NCBI GenBank assembly: GCA_025055675.1
Contig: JANWWT010000001.1
Span: 1 to 64,000, forward strand
From: Pseudanabaenaceae cyanobacterium SKYG29
Lineage (GTDB): Bacteria > Cyanobacteriota > Cyanobacteriia > Pseudanabaenales > Pseudanabaenaceae
DNA length: 64,000 nt
Reading direction: 5' to 3'
Below the pieces are notes generated by a model that was not told the DNA's origin, did no database searches, and worked only from the letters and a program-made list of their open reading frames with translations. The first letter of the stretch is position 1. Every line of letters starts with the position of its first letter. A program made the position numbers and the translations under genes. Positions 18,460 to 27,859 of this stretch are shown here, in pieces.

Positions 18460-19949
18460 CGACTGTAGAGGTGAGTGAGATGGCGCAATTTATCGGCGGT
18501 GCCGTCCGGAATGTAGGTATAACGCCAGGCCCAGTTACCAGCTGCCAAGCCAGGTCGATTCATACGGGCACCGTTGTCCAAACCTAACACATCCTGCATG
18601 GGAATGATACACAAACGGGCCACTGAAGCCAAGCCTATCCGTATCAACAGCCAAGGTACATCTTCTGCCCTAGGCATCGCCGGTAAGCCCCAGTAATCAA
18701 CTAGGCGGGATCGTTCCTGGCTAGAGATTTTCAACCACCATCCCAACACAGTATCGTTATCGTGGGTACCTGTGTAGACTACAGTATTTTCCTGGAAATG
18801 GTGGGGCAAGTGGGCATTACTGCTATCACCGCCAAAGGCAAACACCAACACCTTCATCGTGGGGAAGCCAAACTTTTCCCTAAGCATTGCTACTTCTGGG
18901 CGCAGGTCACCCCCTAGGTCTTCCGCCAGGATGGGCAAACTCCCCAACTTGTCTAGCAGGATGGTAAAGAACTTTTCTCCTGGTGCTTCCTGCCATTCTC
19001 CTTTGATAGCCGTCGTTTCCCCTGCTGGCACCTGCCAATAGGTATCAAAGCCGCGAAAATGGTCGATGCGTATCCAGTCCACCAACTTGGTCAAATGCTC
19101 AAAGCGATTGATCCACCAGCGGAAGCCGTCCTGCTCCATGTAGTCCCAGTTGTAGATGGGATTGCCCCACAATTGCCCCGTCGGGCTAAAGTAATCGGGG
19201 GGGACACCCGCCATAAACGCTACCTCTAGGGTTTCGGGGTCAAGGGCAAAGTTTTGTGGATGCGCCCAGACATCAGCACTGTGGTGAGCCACGTAAATGG
19301 GAATGTCCCCAATAATCTGTATCTGCCGCTCATTGGCATATTGCCGCAAATTCTGCCACTGCTTGTAGAAACAATACTGCTGGAATTTGTGAAAACCGAT
19401 CGTGTCTTCTAGCTTTTCCCTGGCAGCGGCAAGAGCTTGGGGGTCACGGCGAGCTAGTTCCCTTTGCCATTGGCACCAGGACTGATTGGGATAAACTTCT
19501 GTCAACGCCATGAACAGAGCGTAGTCTTCTAACCAATCCCGTTGCACCTCGCAAAACTCCGTAAATGCCTCCTGGAGGTGCTCTTGCGTGAGGAAATGGG
19601 TATAGGCATCCTGGAGAATCTGCTGTTTGTAGGGAATCACCTGGTCAAAATCCACCACATCAGCGGGGAAGGGACGTTGATACCGATTGGCTTCGAGTAA
19701 ACCATCCTGGATCAGCAGCTCAGGACTAATCAGAAGAGGGTTCCCCGCAATAGCGCTGAAACTCATGTAGGGGGAATTACCGTAGCCTGTGGGAGTTAAG
19801 GGTAGCACCTGCCAGAACTTCTGCCCACTCTGTTGCAAAAAATCGACAAAATGGTAAGCATTGCTACCTAAATCACCAATACCGTAAGGGCTGGGTAGGG
19901 AGGTAGGGTGAAGCAAGATACCACTAGCACGGGGAAGTTGCATATGCAC
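18456..19949 (-). CDS. malQ: 4-alpha-glucanotransferase (amylomaltase)
   Basis: A 497-residue GH77 enzyme, usual bacterial length. It disproportionates alpha-1,4-glucans in glycogen turnover in the cytoplasm. Motifs are SGILLHPTSLPS near the N-terminus, LRQYANERQIQIIGDIPIYVA, WIRIDHFRGFDTYWQVPAGE (with the nucleophilic Asp) and ILAEDLGG (acid/base Glu), then TGTHDNDT. The ATG start at 19949 is preceded by AGAGG. The downstream nuclease gene is translationally coupled (ATGA), although no functional link is evident. Confidence 0.97.
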   Translation of the reverse strand: MHMQLPRASGILLHPTSLPSPYGIGDLGSNAYHFVDFLQQSGQKFWQVLPLTPTGYGNSPYMSFSAIAGNPLLISPELLIQDGLLEANRYQRPFPADVVDFDQVIPYKQQILQDAYTHFLTQEHLQEAFTEFCEVQRDWLEDYALFMALTEVYPNQSWCQWQRELARRDPQALAAAREKLEDTIGFHKFQQYCFYKQWQNLRQYANERQIQIIGDIPIYVAHHSADVWAHPQNFALDPETLEVAFMAGVPPDYFSPTGQLWGNPIYNWDYMEQDGFRWWINRFEHLTKLVDWIRIDHFRGFDTYWQVPAGETTAIKGEWQEAPGEKFFTILLDKLGSLPILAEDLGGDLRPEVAMLREKFGFPTMKVLVFAFGGDSSNAHLPHHFQENTVVYTGTHDNDTVLGWWLKISSQERSRLVDYWGLPAMPRAEDVPWLLIRIGLASVARLCIIPMQDVLGLDNGARMNRPGLAAGNWAWRYTYIPDGTADKLRHLTHLYSR

Positions 19950-20013
19950 CTAGAGGAAATTTGCTGCTAAGGTAACCCGATCTCCTACCCCAGGGGCAAA
20001 ATCTCCACATATT

Positions 20014-20041
20014 TTTAGAATCTCGGTAGAGAGAATATACT
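20014..20041 (+). promoter_or_regulatory. Probable promoter of prfC
   Basis: TTTAGA at 20014-20019 and TATACT at 20036-20041 are spaced by 16 bp. The predicted start is near 20048, giving an 18-base leader to the ATG at 20066. Confidence 0.45.
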
Positions 20042-20065
20042 CATAATTAGTGTTTACACAGGGAT

Positions 20066-21676
20066 ATGACGGAGTTAGAACGGGAAGTCAACCGCCGCCG
20101 TACTTTTGCTATTATTTCTCACCCCGACGCGGGGAAAACAACCCTCACGGAAAAGTTGTTGCTCTATGGGGGCGCAATTCATCTGGCGGGGGCGGTCAAA
20201 GCCAAGGCGGCCCAGCGTCATGTCACCTCAGACTGGATGGAGTTGGAAAAACAAAGGGGAATTTCTATCACTTCAACGGTTTTGCAGTTTAATTACGATA
20301 ACTACTGTGTCAATCTCCTAGATACGCCTGGGCACAAAGATTTCAGTGAAGACACCTACCGCACATTGGCAGCCGTAGACAATGCAGTAATGTTGCTAGA
20401 TGGCGCGAAAGGACTGGAAAGCCAGACTTTGAAATTGTTTGAGGTATGTCGTCTGCGGTCATTACCCATCTTCACCTTCATCAACAAAATGGACAGACCG
20501 ACCAAAGAACCCCTTGCCCTGTTAGACGAGATTGAGCGGGAATTGGGCATCATTCCCTATGTGATGAACTATCCCATTGGCACAGGGGATCAATTTCAGG
20601 GAGTGTATGACCGCCAGAGCCAGACAGTACACTTATTTGAACGGACAGCCCACGGCAGCAAGGAAGCAGGTGTGCAGGTGTTGTCAATTCTCGATCCGCG
20701 CCTGCAGGAGATCATCCATCCCGATCGGTGGCAGCAGTTCCAGGAGGAATGGGAGATGGTGACAGAATTGGGAGCACAGTGGGATGGGGAAGCCCTCAGA
20801 CAGGGCAAGATGACTCCTGTTTATTTTGGCTCAGCTATGACCAATTTTGGGGTGGAATTATTTTTGAAGTCCTTTTTGGCGCAGGCACTGCCCCCAGGGG
20901 AACATGACAGCAATTTGGGTAAGGTCAAACCGACAGAGGAGGAATTTTCCGCCTTTGTCTTTAAGTTGCAGGCAAACATGGACCCCAAACACCGTGACCG
21001 CATTGCCTTTATTCGCATCTGTTCCGGCAAGTTTGAAAAGGATATGACGGTAACCCACATGCGCACTGGCAAAACCATCCGCCTTGCCCACGCCCAAAAA
21101 TTGTTCGGACAGGATAGGGAAGCGATCGAGACTGCCTATGCAGGGGATGTGATTGGATTGAATAACCCTGGTACTTTTGCTATTGGGGACACGATTTGTG
21201 TGGGGAAAAAGCGCTTTTTTGCCGGCATTCCCAGTTTCTCCCCGGAATTGTTTGCTTATTTACAATCCCCCGAACCCTCCAAGTTCAAGCAATTCCGCAA
21301 GGGTGTATCCGAGTTGGAGGAGGAGGGAGCGATTCAAATTATGTATTCCGTCGATGACAGTAAGAGAGAACCAATCCTAGCAGCAGTCGGTCAGTTGCAG
21401 TTTGAAGTAGTGCAATATCGCCTGCAGTCAGAGTATGGGGTAGAAACTAAGCTGCAACCTCTGCCCTACAGTGTAGCCCGTTGGGTAGTGGAGGGTTGGT
21501 CTGCTCTGGAAGCTGCTGGTAGATTGTTCAACACAATGGTTGTGAAAGACCGCTGGGAACGACCTGTTTTACTGTTCAAAAACCAATGGAACCTAGAACA
21601 GGTGATGCATGACCACCCCAAACTAAAGTTAAGTGCGATTGCGCCTGTCCTTGGTTTCGCTCAGGTGTCTGCCTAG
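20066..21676 (+). CDS. prfC: Peptide chain release factor 3
   Basis: A 536-residue translational GTPase. RF3 recycles RF1/RF2 from the ribosome after termination. The G-domain shows [21 protein letters not shown] (P-loop), [14 protein letters not shown] (G3) and [12 protein letters not shown] (G4), followed by the RF3-specific domains II and III ([28 protein letters not shown]). Length and motif order are typical. Its TAG stop is shared with the convergent DJ-1 gene through CTAG. Confidence 0.97.
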   Translation: MTELEREVNRRRTFAIISHPDAGKTTLTEKLLLYGGAIHLAGAVKAKAAQRHVTSDWMELEKQRGISITSTVLQFNYDNYCVNLLDTPGHKDFSEDTYRTLAAVDNAVMLLDGAKGLESQTLKLFEVCRLRSLPIFTFINKMDRPTKEPLALLDEIERELGIIPYVMNYPIGTGDQFQGVYDRQSQTVHLFERTAHGSKEAGVQVLSILDPRLQEIIHPDRWQQFQEEWEMVTELGAQWDGEALRQGKMTPVYFGSAMTNFGVELFLKSFLAQALPPGEHDSNLGKVKPTEEEFSAFVFKLQANMDPKHRDRIAFIRICSGKFEKDMTVTHMRTGKTIRLAHAQKLFGQDREAIETAYAGDVIGLNNPGTFAIGDTICVGKKRFFAGIPSFSPELFAYLQSPEPSKFKQFRKGVSELEEEGAIQIMYSVDDSKREPILAAVGQLQFEVVQYRLQSEYGVETKLQPLPYSVARWVVEGWSALEAAGRLFNTMVVKDRWERPVLLFKNQWNLEQVMHDHPKLKLSAIAPVLGFAQVSA

Positions 21677-22215
21677 GTGACCAGCATAGCTGCGGCAACC
21701 GATCGGGCTTTTTCTTCCCCCGCCAGATATTTCACGAGAGCCAGGGCAAAGCTGGTAGCAGTACCGGGTCCCCGACTGGTAAGGAGATGCCCATCCTGGA
21801 CAACTGCTTCAGTGACATAGCTACCGCATTGTAGTTGGTCTTGCACCGAGGGATAGGCAGTCACCTGCTTGCCCTCTAAAATGCCCGCCTCCGACAGCAC
21901 CAGGGGAGCCGCACAGATAGCCGCTGTCAGTTGCCCCGATCGGTAATTATGCTGCAACATCTGGCGCAGGAGTTGATTTTCTTTCAGCTCTTTGACACCT
22001 GGACCGCCGGGTAGGACAATAGCGTTGATTTCCTCTGGCTTGACCTCGGACAAAAGAGTATCAGCAATAACTGTAATTTGATGGGAACCGGTCACCTCCT
22101 TGCCGTTTACCCCTGCGGTAATCACCGTAATTTCACCCCGTCGCAGTACATCGATAATAGTAATTGCTTCCATTTCTTCAAACCCATCAATCAAGGGCAC
22201 TAGCACAGCAGGCAT
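21673..22215 (-). CDS. DJ-1/PfpI-family protein
   Basis: A 180-residue protein of the DJ-1/ThiJ/PfpI superfamily. The nucleophile elbow is AAICAAP (about residues 97-103) with the reactive cysteine, and an acidic partner is near DGFEEMEA (about residues 10-17). [10 protein letters not shown] and [16 protein letters not shown] are also family marks. This subgroup is close to DJ-1 rather than to intracellular proteases, so a protective or deglycase-like activity is possible but disputed for the family. It is divergent from ntcA, and an NtcA box lies between them. Confidence 0.93.
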   Translation of the reverse strand: MPAVLVPLIDGFEEMEAITIIDVLRRGEITVITAGVNGKEVTGSHQITVIADTLLSEVKPEEINAIVLPGGPGVKELKENQLLRQMLQHNYRSGQLTAAICAAPLVLSEAGILEGKQVTAYPSVQDQLQCGSYVTEAVVQDGHLLTSRGPGTATSFALALVKYLAGEEKARSVAAAMLVT

Positions 22216-22240
22216 AACTTTTACCTCCCCTTTGTGTTTG

Positions 22241-22254
22241 GTAATGACTAATAC
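22241..22254 (+). promoter_or_regulatory. NtcA-binding site upstream of ntcA
   Basis: GTA at 22241-22243 and TAC at 22252-22254 flank exactly eight bases, matching the GTAN8TAC NtcA consensus. Its centre is 96 bp before the ntcA start. If activation is of the usual -41.5 type, the transcript would begin near 22289; a TAGCAC at 22281-22286 is the nearest -10 candidate and is imperfect. Confidence 0.7.
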
Positions 22255-22343
22255 AAAATGCTACGCTAAATCTAGCAGACTAGCACTCTAGCCACAATTG
22301 ATCATGACATAATTTAATTCTTTGCACTGGTTGGAGGTCTGGC

Positions 22344-23009
22344 GTGTTTGGTGATGAGCGTCCCATGATTGATGTATTTCGGGAGATTGGCGGCAGTCAA
22401 ACCCCCATTGAAAAATATGAACGGGGCAAGACGATTTTTTTCCCCGGTGATCCGGCGGAGCGGTTTTATTTTCTGGTATCGGGAGCAGTAAAACTCTCGC
22501 GGGTCTATGAGTCAGGGGAGGAAATTACTGTCGCTCTGCTGCGGGAAAACAGCATTTTTGGCGTGCTATCCCTGATTACGGGCAATCGCTCCGATCGTTT
22601 TTACCATGCCGTTGCCTTTACGCCAGTGCAGCTGATCTCTGTACCGATCGAGCAGGTAGAAGTTGCCCTCAAGGAAAACCCTGATTTACCCATGATGTTA
22701 CTGCGGGGACTCTCTTCCCGCATCCTGCAAACAGAGATGATGATTGAGACCCTAGCCCACCGCGACATGGGATCGCGTTTAGTCAGTTTCCTACTGATTC
22801 TCTGCCGTGACTTTGGCGAGCCGACTCCCCAGGGGGGTGTCAAAATTGACCTCAAACTCTCCCATCAAGCCATTGCCGAAGCGATCGGTTCCACCCGTGT
22901 TACAGTCACCCGTCTCCTGGGCGAACTACGGGATAAAAAACTGATTTCCATCTCCCAAAAACATATTACCGTCCATGACCCCATCAGCCTGGGACAACAG
23001 TTTGCCTAG
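22344..23009 (+). CDS. ntcA: Global nitrogen regulator NtcA (CRP/FNR family)
   Basis: A 221-residue transcription factor. The N-terminal cyclic-nucleotide-like effector domain has [16 protein letters not shown] and [15 protein letters not shown]; in NtcA it binds 2-oxoglutarate. The long dimer helix is [20 protein letters not shown]. The C-terminal helix-turn-helix is [20 protein letters not shown] (about residues 172-191), the DNA-reading helix typical of NtcA. The GTG start at 22344 has GGAGG six bases upstream; an ATG seven codons later is less well placed. The N-terminus is slightly shorter and less conserved than in model species. It likely autoregulates through the upstream GTAN8TAC. 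Confidence 0.97.
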   Translation: MFGDERPMIDVFREIGGSQTPIEKYERGKTIFFPGDPAERFYFLVSGAVKLSRVYESGEEITVALLRENSIFGVLSLITGNRSDRFYHAVAFTPVQLISVPIEQVEVALKENPDLPMMLLRGLSSRILQTEMMIETLAHRDMGSRLVSFLLILCRDFGEPTPQGGVKIDLKLSHQAIAEAIGSTRVTVTRLLGELRDKKLISISQKHITVHDPISLGQQFA

Positions 23010-23011
23010 TC

Positions 23012-23038
23012 AAAAAATGCCCCCGCCCTGGGGCGGGG
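23012..23038 (-). terminator. Intrinsic terminator of the phosphatase/phytase-like gene
   Basis: On the minus strand a 7-bp GC-only stem (arms at 23032-23038 and 23021-23027, 4-base loop) is followed by six T residues (23017-23012). It lies about 12 bp after the stop at 23050. On the plus strand the stem has no T-run, so termination of ntcA here is less certain. Confidence 0.85.
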
Positions 23039-23049
23039 TATCGGTACTC

Positions 23050-25401
23050 CTAGCGCGCACCTATATCGATGGCAAATGCCATGATTTGGGTAAAGGTGGG
23101 AGTAGGATTGGGATTAAACTTGTTGAAGTTGTTGTCACTGACAATGATCAACGACTGCTGACCATTGGGCAACAATGGTCCGAACACCATCCCCTCAATG
23201 TTATCCAAGCCGGTGGGGAGGCGCAAGCTATCGAAGTTTAACAACAACCGTTTCTCCACAGGTCTGATGTCCCGTAGCTGTTGGGGGGTGAGGGCATTGA
23301 GGGAATCAATGCGGCTGATGTCAGTAGCATTGTCCAGGGTAATTTCATAGAGCTTGATAGAATTGCCTGTGCCTGGTGTCCCCGCTGTGAAAGAGCGCTC
23401 CAAAGCCAGCAAGGTGCCGCGGTCATCGATCGGCAAAAGATCAACCAAACCGCTAACAGCAAAATTAGTTCCCGTCGGTGCCAAAACAATCGGGTCTGCC
23501 ACGTAGAGGAATTCCCCATCGGGTCTGCCCGTGAGGAGGTCATAGCGGAGAATGCGGGCGCGGGTGGAGTTAGTAGCAGTCGCTTCTGGTCCGTCCTGTA
23601 CTAGGGCACCTTCTGTAGCAGTATAGAGTTGGCGACCGTTGGGAGTAAGGGCAAGGCTTTCGAAGGCGAGGTTATTGCGCACGCCCCGGGTTTGATTGGC
23701 ACCAAAGCCATTGGGGATATACTTGTCTGGGATGGGTAAAGAGCGCAGTTCCCTGCCCGTGTAGAGATCAAATTCTTTGATGAAGGGCGCTGTTACTCTA
23801 GCAGCACTGGCTTCCCCCTCGGAACTGATATAGACCGTACCCCGTCCACTCAGAGCAATACCTTCGGGGTCAAGGGAGAGGGGAGCGAAATTTCTGCCTT
23901 GGGGGTCAGTGAGAATAGTAACACTACCAAACTTAACGTTGGCATTGCCAAAGCTAGTGGGGTTGAGGTCTAGTTTGAGGGTATAAAAGCGGGGAGTAGG
24001 TCCTTCATCTTCTGTGCGGGCATCGGAGAGAGCATAGAAAGTTTTGGTCAGGTCATCATAGGCAATACCCGAAATCCCTGCAAATTCAGTGTTTGCTACA
24101 TCGAGACTGCGCCCAAAGAAAGTCGCCTGCCCAATAAACCGTAAATTTGTGACTGTATTCCGCGCTCCCCCAGGACCTATGGGCACATCAATATCGACAA
24201 ACACAGCACTGTGGTCAGACGTAGGTTGCAGATCAATGCTAAAGGGGCTAAACGCATCACCGCGGGAACCCACCAAACGGAAGAGGGGGTCATTGCTGGG
24301 GGGCCAGAACACCTCCGCCCGCCGAATACTCAAATCCGCAGAGGGCAACACATAGTCAATGCGCAAATTGCCAGGACCGCCAGGACGATCGTTAAAGTCT
24401 GTAGTATCAAATCTGGGGTCACCCCGATGCAGGTCATTGACACCGCCATCTTCCCCGTTTTCCAGCCCCCCCAAGCTAGAGGGAATGACACGATTGTTGA
24501 TGCGGGGATTTTCTGTCAATTGGCGGGCAGCGTTATTGTAGCTATCACCATCGAAGGGGTCAGCATTGAGGTCACCGGCAATCACAAAACTCCGCCCTGC
24601 CGGTAGTCCCCCGCGCCTGCCATTATCATCGTAAATGTAGCTACTAGCTGCCGGGTTGATATAGTCCGCCCAAAAACGAATTTCGTCAAAGTTCCGCTTA
24701 CCGTTACGGTCTTCCGGTCCATCAAACACAGGAGGCGTGGGGTGACAAACCAGAAAATGAACGATCGTGCCGTTGATGTTAATGGGTACATCCCAGTGGC
24801 TCTTGGAAGATAAACGCAGGACATTAATCTCTTCCTGACTGTAGAACCCCCTGAGATTTTCATTCACAGGAGTAGCAGGGTCATCCACAGTGGGGTCATT
24901 GGTGAGCAAGTTGTTGGGCATATCCTTCCACAGGAAGTTTTGGAAGGTACGCACATTGGCGACATCGATGGGGAACTTGGACAAAACCACCATGCCGTAC
25001 TGCCCAGGGAAAAAGCCAAAGCCAAAGGCATCATTCCCGTACTCCACTGTCCCTGGGGTAGTGACCACCCTGCCATCGTTATTCAAGTCAAAGCCAGAGG
25101 GAATACCAGTGTTGGAAGGAGCAACATAGACAAAGGGGAATTCAATGGGAGGAGCACCATTTTGCGAGCGGGAGAGATAATTTTGTTGGAAGAGACGCAC
25201 AGGACGCAGGGGGTCACTGGCTAGGTAGTCAAACTCGTTGAGCAAAATGACATCAGGATTAATCCGTTGAATAGTCTCAGCAACATTCCGTAGTTGTTGG
25301 CTGTCAGGGTTGGATAACACCTCCGCAAACTGTCCCTCTCTTCTGTGCAATTCGCTGGTGTATATATTGAATTGGGCAAACCTTACTGTTCTGGTAGTCA
25401 T
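23050..25401 (-). CDS. Endonuclease/exonuclease/phosphatase domain fused to phytase-like esterase domain
   Basis: A 783-residue two-domain protein. Residues about 1-375 form an EEP domain: FAQFNIYTSEL, VILLNEFDYL (metal Glu), VIAGDLNADPFDGDSYN (catalytic D-x-N) and the end PTSDHSAVFVDI (SDH). Residues about 395-783 match the esterase-like-activity-of-phytase domain: LDPEGIALSGRGTVYISSEG, AFESLALTPNG, and GLDNIEGMVFG...LIIVSDNNF. No N-terminal signal peptide is visible, so export, if any, would use another route. A PHO-box-like array precedes it, which points to phosphate scavenging from nucleic acids or phosphoesters. A strong terminator follows. Confidence 0.88.
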   Translation of the reverse strand: MTTRTVRFAQFNIYTSELHRREGQFAEVLSNPDSQQLRNVAETIQRINPDVILLNEFDYLASDPLRPVRLFQQNYLSRSQNGAPPIEFPFVYVAPSNTGIPSGFDLNNDGRVVTTPGTVEYGNDAFGFGFFPGQYGMVVLSKFPIDVANVRTFQNFLWKDMPNNLLTNDPTVDDPATPVNENLRGFYSQEEINVLRLSSKSHWDVPININGTIVHFLVCHPTPPVFDGPEDRNGKRNFDEIRFWADYINPAASSYIYDDNGRRGGLPAGRSFVIAGDLNADPFDGDSYNNAARQLTENPRINNRVIPSSLGGLENGEDGGVNDLHRGDPRFDTTDFNDRPGGPGNLRIDYVLPSADLSIRRAEVFWPPSNDPLFRLVGSRGDAFSPFSIDLQPTSDHSAVFVDIDVPIGPGGARNTVTNLRFIGQATFFGRSLDVANTEFAGISGIAYDDLTKTFYALSDARTEDEGPTPRFYTLKLDLNPTSFGNANVKFGSVTILTDPQGRNFAPLSLDPEGIALSGRGTVYISSEGEASAARVTAPFIKEFDLYTGRELRSLPIPDKYIPNGFGANQTRGVRNNLAFESLALTPNGRQLYTATEGALVQDGPEATATNSTRARILRYDLLTGRPDGEFLYVADPIVLAPTGTNFAVSGLVDLLPIDDRGTLLALERSFTAGTPGTGNSIKLYEITLDNATDISRIDSLNALTPQQLRDIRPVEKRLLLNFDSLRLPTGLDNIEGMVFGPLLPNGQQSLIIVSDNNFNKFNPNPTPTFTQIMAFAIDIGAR

Positions 25402-25430
25402 AATTACACTGCATAAATGCCAACCCCCCT

Positions 25431-25436
25431 AACATA
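25431..25436 (-). promoter_or_regulatory. Candidate -10 of the phosphatase/phytase-like gene
   Basis: On the minus strand TATGTT begins 8 bp after the last PHO-box-like repeat, close to the spacing seen in PhoB-activated promoters where the PHO box replaces the -35. The leader would be about 20-25 bases. Confidence 0.45.
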
Positions 25437-25444
25437 CCCCCCGC

Positions 25445-25496
25445 AGGTTAAGGTTGCATCACCAATTCAATTAAGAACAGATTAAGGAAAGTTAAA
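25445..25496 (-). promoter_or_regulatory. PHO-box-like direct repeats (PhoB/SphR target candidate)
   Basis: Minus-strand octamers of the type PyTTAAPyPyN occur at 25496-25489 (TTTAACTT), 25486-25479 (CTTAATCT) and 25475-25468 (CTTAATTG), spaced 10 and 11 bp, with a fourth exact CTTAACCT at 25452-25445, 23 bp further on. The cyanobacterial PHO box is three such octamers at 11-bp steps. The array sits between thiO and the fusion gene. Confidence 0.65.
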
Positions 25497-25507
25497 CAAT
25501 TGTTTAA
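25492..25507. repeat. 16-bp perfect palindrome at the thiO stop
   Basis: TTAAACAATTGTTTAA reads the same on both strands. It contains the thiO stop codon and half of it overlaps the first PHO-like octamer. It may be a weak stem-loop at the thiO mRNA end or part of the binding region. Confidence 0.6.
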
Positions 25508-26553
25508 GTTGAGGACTGCAGGAAGGGGAGAAATTCCTGTACCAGGGGGTCAGCAGTTTGCCCCAGAATCCAGCGGCTAAGCAAATGGGCGGTAATCGGT
25601 GCCCATAGAATGCCGTTGCGGTAGTGACCTGTCCCGATCGTCAAGTTTTCGTACTTAGTTGCACCCAGCAAGGGAATTTCCTTGGGGGCATAGGGACGGA
25701 AGCCCCACCAGGTTTCTGTAATCGGCAAATCAGCCAGAAATGGTAGAACTGCGATCGCGTTGCTGAGTAAACTATTGATGCCACCGGCAGTAATTCCTGG
25801 TAGGAAGCCCACATCCTCCACCGTAGCCCCCAGCACGATCGTGCCATCCTGGCGGGGGACGATATAAGCCCCAGGAGCGTAGATTACCTGTTGCAGTCGC
25901 CGTTGGGGGTCGAAGAAGGAGAGCATCTGCCCTTTACGGGGTTGCACTGGCACTGGCAATAATTCCCGCGACCAGGCTCCACTGGCGAGCAAATAATGCC
26001 CTGCCACTAATTCCCCTTGGGGAGTTTGCACACTGGTAATCTGCCCATTATTGGTGTTAAAGCCAACAACATTGACCCCCTCCCTAATTTCCACTCCCTG
26101 GAGACGGGCAGCTAGGAGCAAGTTTTGCATCAACAGACGATTGTCTACTTGTCCATCCTCGACATACCACATGCCCCCTGTTACTTTCTCCCCTAATTCT
26201 GGCTGGCGTTGCAGGAGTGCCGATCGGTCGCGATAGTATTCCGAGGGGGGCGCTTCCCCATTAAAGAGAGGGGCAATGATACCACAGCACCAGTAACCAC
26301 AGGATTGTCCTGTCACGCCTTGGATTTCTTTGATCCATTGGGGATAGAGGGAACGACTTTTAATACCTAGAGCCAGTAGATCCCCTGTTAGTTGTTCCGC
26401 TTGCGGTGCCAGCATACCCGCCGCTGCCCAGGAAGCTCCCTGTCCACAGGTACCCCGCTCTACCACACACACCTTTACACCTGCCTTTGCTAGTTCCCAG
26501 GCTGTGGCAATGCCGATAATGCCACCCCCAATTACCAGTACGTCTGACACCAT
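25504..26553 (-). CDS. thiO: Glycine oxidase ThiO (FAD-dependent)
   Basis: A 349-residue flavoprotein from the ATG at 26553; an in-frame TTG two codons upstream is less likely. It oxidises glycine to iminoglycine for the thiazole ring of thiamine. The N-terminal FAD motif is VLVIGGGIIGIATAWELA, then GQGASWAAAGMLAPQAE. The C-terminal end has ATVEDVGFLPGIT, WWGFRPYAPKEIPLLG and GTGHYRNGILWAPITA. In many cyanobacteria ThiO is fused to ThiG; here it ends after the oxidase domain and stands alone. I found no TPP riboswitch upstream. Confidence 0.92.
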   Translation of the reverse strand: MVSDVLVIGGGIIGIATAWELAKAGVKVCVVERGTCGQGASWAAAGMLAPQAEQLTGDLLALGIKSRSLYPQWIKEIQGVTGQSCGYWCCGIIAPLFNGEAPPSEYYRDRSALLQRQPELGEKVTGGMWYVEDGQVDNRLLMQNLLLAARLQGVEIREGVNVVGFNTNNGQITSVQTPQGELVAGHYLLASGAWSRELLPVPVQPRKGQMLSFFDPQRRLQQVIYAPGAYIVPRQDGTIVLGATVEDVGFLPGITAGGINSLLSNAIAVLPFLADLPITETWWGFRPYAPKEIPLLGATKYENLTIGTGHYRNGILWAPITAHLLSRWILGQTADPLVQEFLPFLQSST

Positions 26554-26854
26554 GAACAACCCATAAGCAATTACAGCATAGTTATAAGTTACCCCTAATT
26601 CTTGCTCCCCAGACCATTCCTAGGAATGAGATTCCCTGCTTAGAGCAATCCCTCCCCAGGCTCCTAACAGCAAATAAGTTTTCTTTGATACAGTCATAAC
26701 CAGCAGTGGATTTGTGCCTAGGGAGTCCTCTACCTCTCCCTGAGCTATACCGCCGCCGAAATTGCTAGACCTATACAACTGCCAAGGATTGCTACTGTCC
26801 TGTTAAACTTTAGTTGACCGACTTTACGGGGGGTAGGCTGCGGCAATTAGGATT
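26554..26854. other. About 300-bp divergent intergenic region between thiO and galT
   Basis: It holds the promoters of two divergent genes but no consensus promoter, riboswitch or RNA gene that I can support. The one notable element is a 14-bp perfect palindrome at 26615-26628. Confidence 0.6.
26615..26628. repeat. 14-bp perfect palindrome in thiO-galT gap
   Basis: CATTCCTAGGAATG is its own reverse complement. It could be an operator for either divergent gene; no known factor is assigned. Confidence 0.5.
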
Positions 26855-27859
26855 ATGTCTGAAATTCGGCAAAATATTATTACCAAAGATTGGGTGATTT
26901 TCGCCCCCGAACGAGCAAAGCGCCCCCATGAGTTTGTTGACTGCCAACCGGCACCGCTGCCTCCTATCTATCGTGCTAACTGTCCTTTTTGCCGCGGCAA
27001 TGAGTACCTAGACAACACGCCCGAAACTCTGCGGCTGGGGGGAGAAAATTGGCAGGTAAGGATCGTACACAACAAGTTCCCCGCCCTGCGACCAGTAGGA
27101 GAAAGAGTCCGATCGGGTACAGGTATCTATCACAGTGTAACGGGCTTTGGCTACCATGAGGTGATCATTGAGCACCCTGAACATAACCGTCATTTTGCTC
27201 TCTTCTCCGTCAGTGAGATTGAAACAATTTTGACCGCTTATCTACTTCGCTACCGCCAAATATTGGCAGACCAGCGCATTGAAACGATCGTTATCTTCAA
27301 AAATCACGGCATTAAGGCAGGTACATCTTTGGAGCACCCCCATTCCCAATTAGCAGGGTTACCGATCGTGCCCTTTCATTTTCGGATGCGGATTGATGTT
27401 GCCATTCGCTATTTTGATGACAATGGCCAGTGTTTGTTTTGTGATACTATTGCTGACGAGATTGCCAAAGAGAAACGAATTATCACCTTATCCGAACATT
27501 TTGTCGCCTTTATTCCCTATGCTGCTCTGTCCCCTTTTCACATTTGGATTTTCCCCCGTCGCCATTTCAGTTGTTTTAGCAACACCCAGCCCTCTGAACT
27601 GCGAGACTTAGCCGCTGTATTAAAGGAAGTCCTCGCCCGCCTCTACTGGGGTTTAGGCAATCCGGACTACAATTTCATCATTCGTTCCAGTCCCACAGGA
27701 GAAAGAGACACCGAATATTATCATTGGTATATTTCGATCGTGCCTAGAGTCAGCCCCACTGCTGGCTTTGAGTTGGGTACAGGTATGTACATCAACACAT
27801 CTTTACCAGAGGACAGCGCCCAGTTTTTACGGAATGTGGTTGTTCCTGACTTCCCCTAG
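26855..27859 (+). CDS. galT: Galactose-1-phosphate uridylyltransferase
   Basis: A 334-residue HIT-superfamily enzyme. It transfers UMP between UDP-glucose and galactose-1-phosphate (Leloir pathway). The zinc site CPFC is near residue 48, and the catalytic HPHSQ (His nucleophile region) near residue 155. FPRRHFSCF and the C-terminal [20 protein letters not shown] are also conserved. No other gal gene is adjacent. The stop is shared with the convergent dnaK stop (CTAG). Confidence 0.93.
   Translation: MSEIRQNIITKDWVIFAPERAKRPHEFVDCQPAPLPPIYRANCPFCRGNEYLDNTPETLRLGGENWQVRIVHNKFPALRPVGERVRSGTGIYHSVTGFGYHEVIIEHPEHNRHFALFSVSEIETILTAYLLRYRQILADQRIETIVIFKNHGIKAGTSLEHPHSQLAGLPIVPFHFRMRIDVAIRYFDDNGQCLFCDTIADEIAKEKRIITLSEHFVAFIPYAALSPFHIWIFPRRHFSCFSNTQPSELRDLAAVLKEVLARLYWGLGNPDYNFIIRSSPTGERDTEYYHWYISIVPRVSPTAGFELGTGMYINTSLPEDSAQFLRNVVVPDFP

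Noticed and set aside
26554-26854. Search for a TPP riboswitch upstream of thiO
   Set aside because: The conserved thi-box elements were not found on the minus strand.
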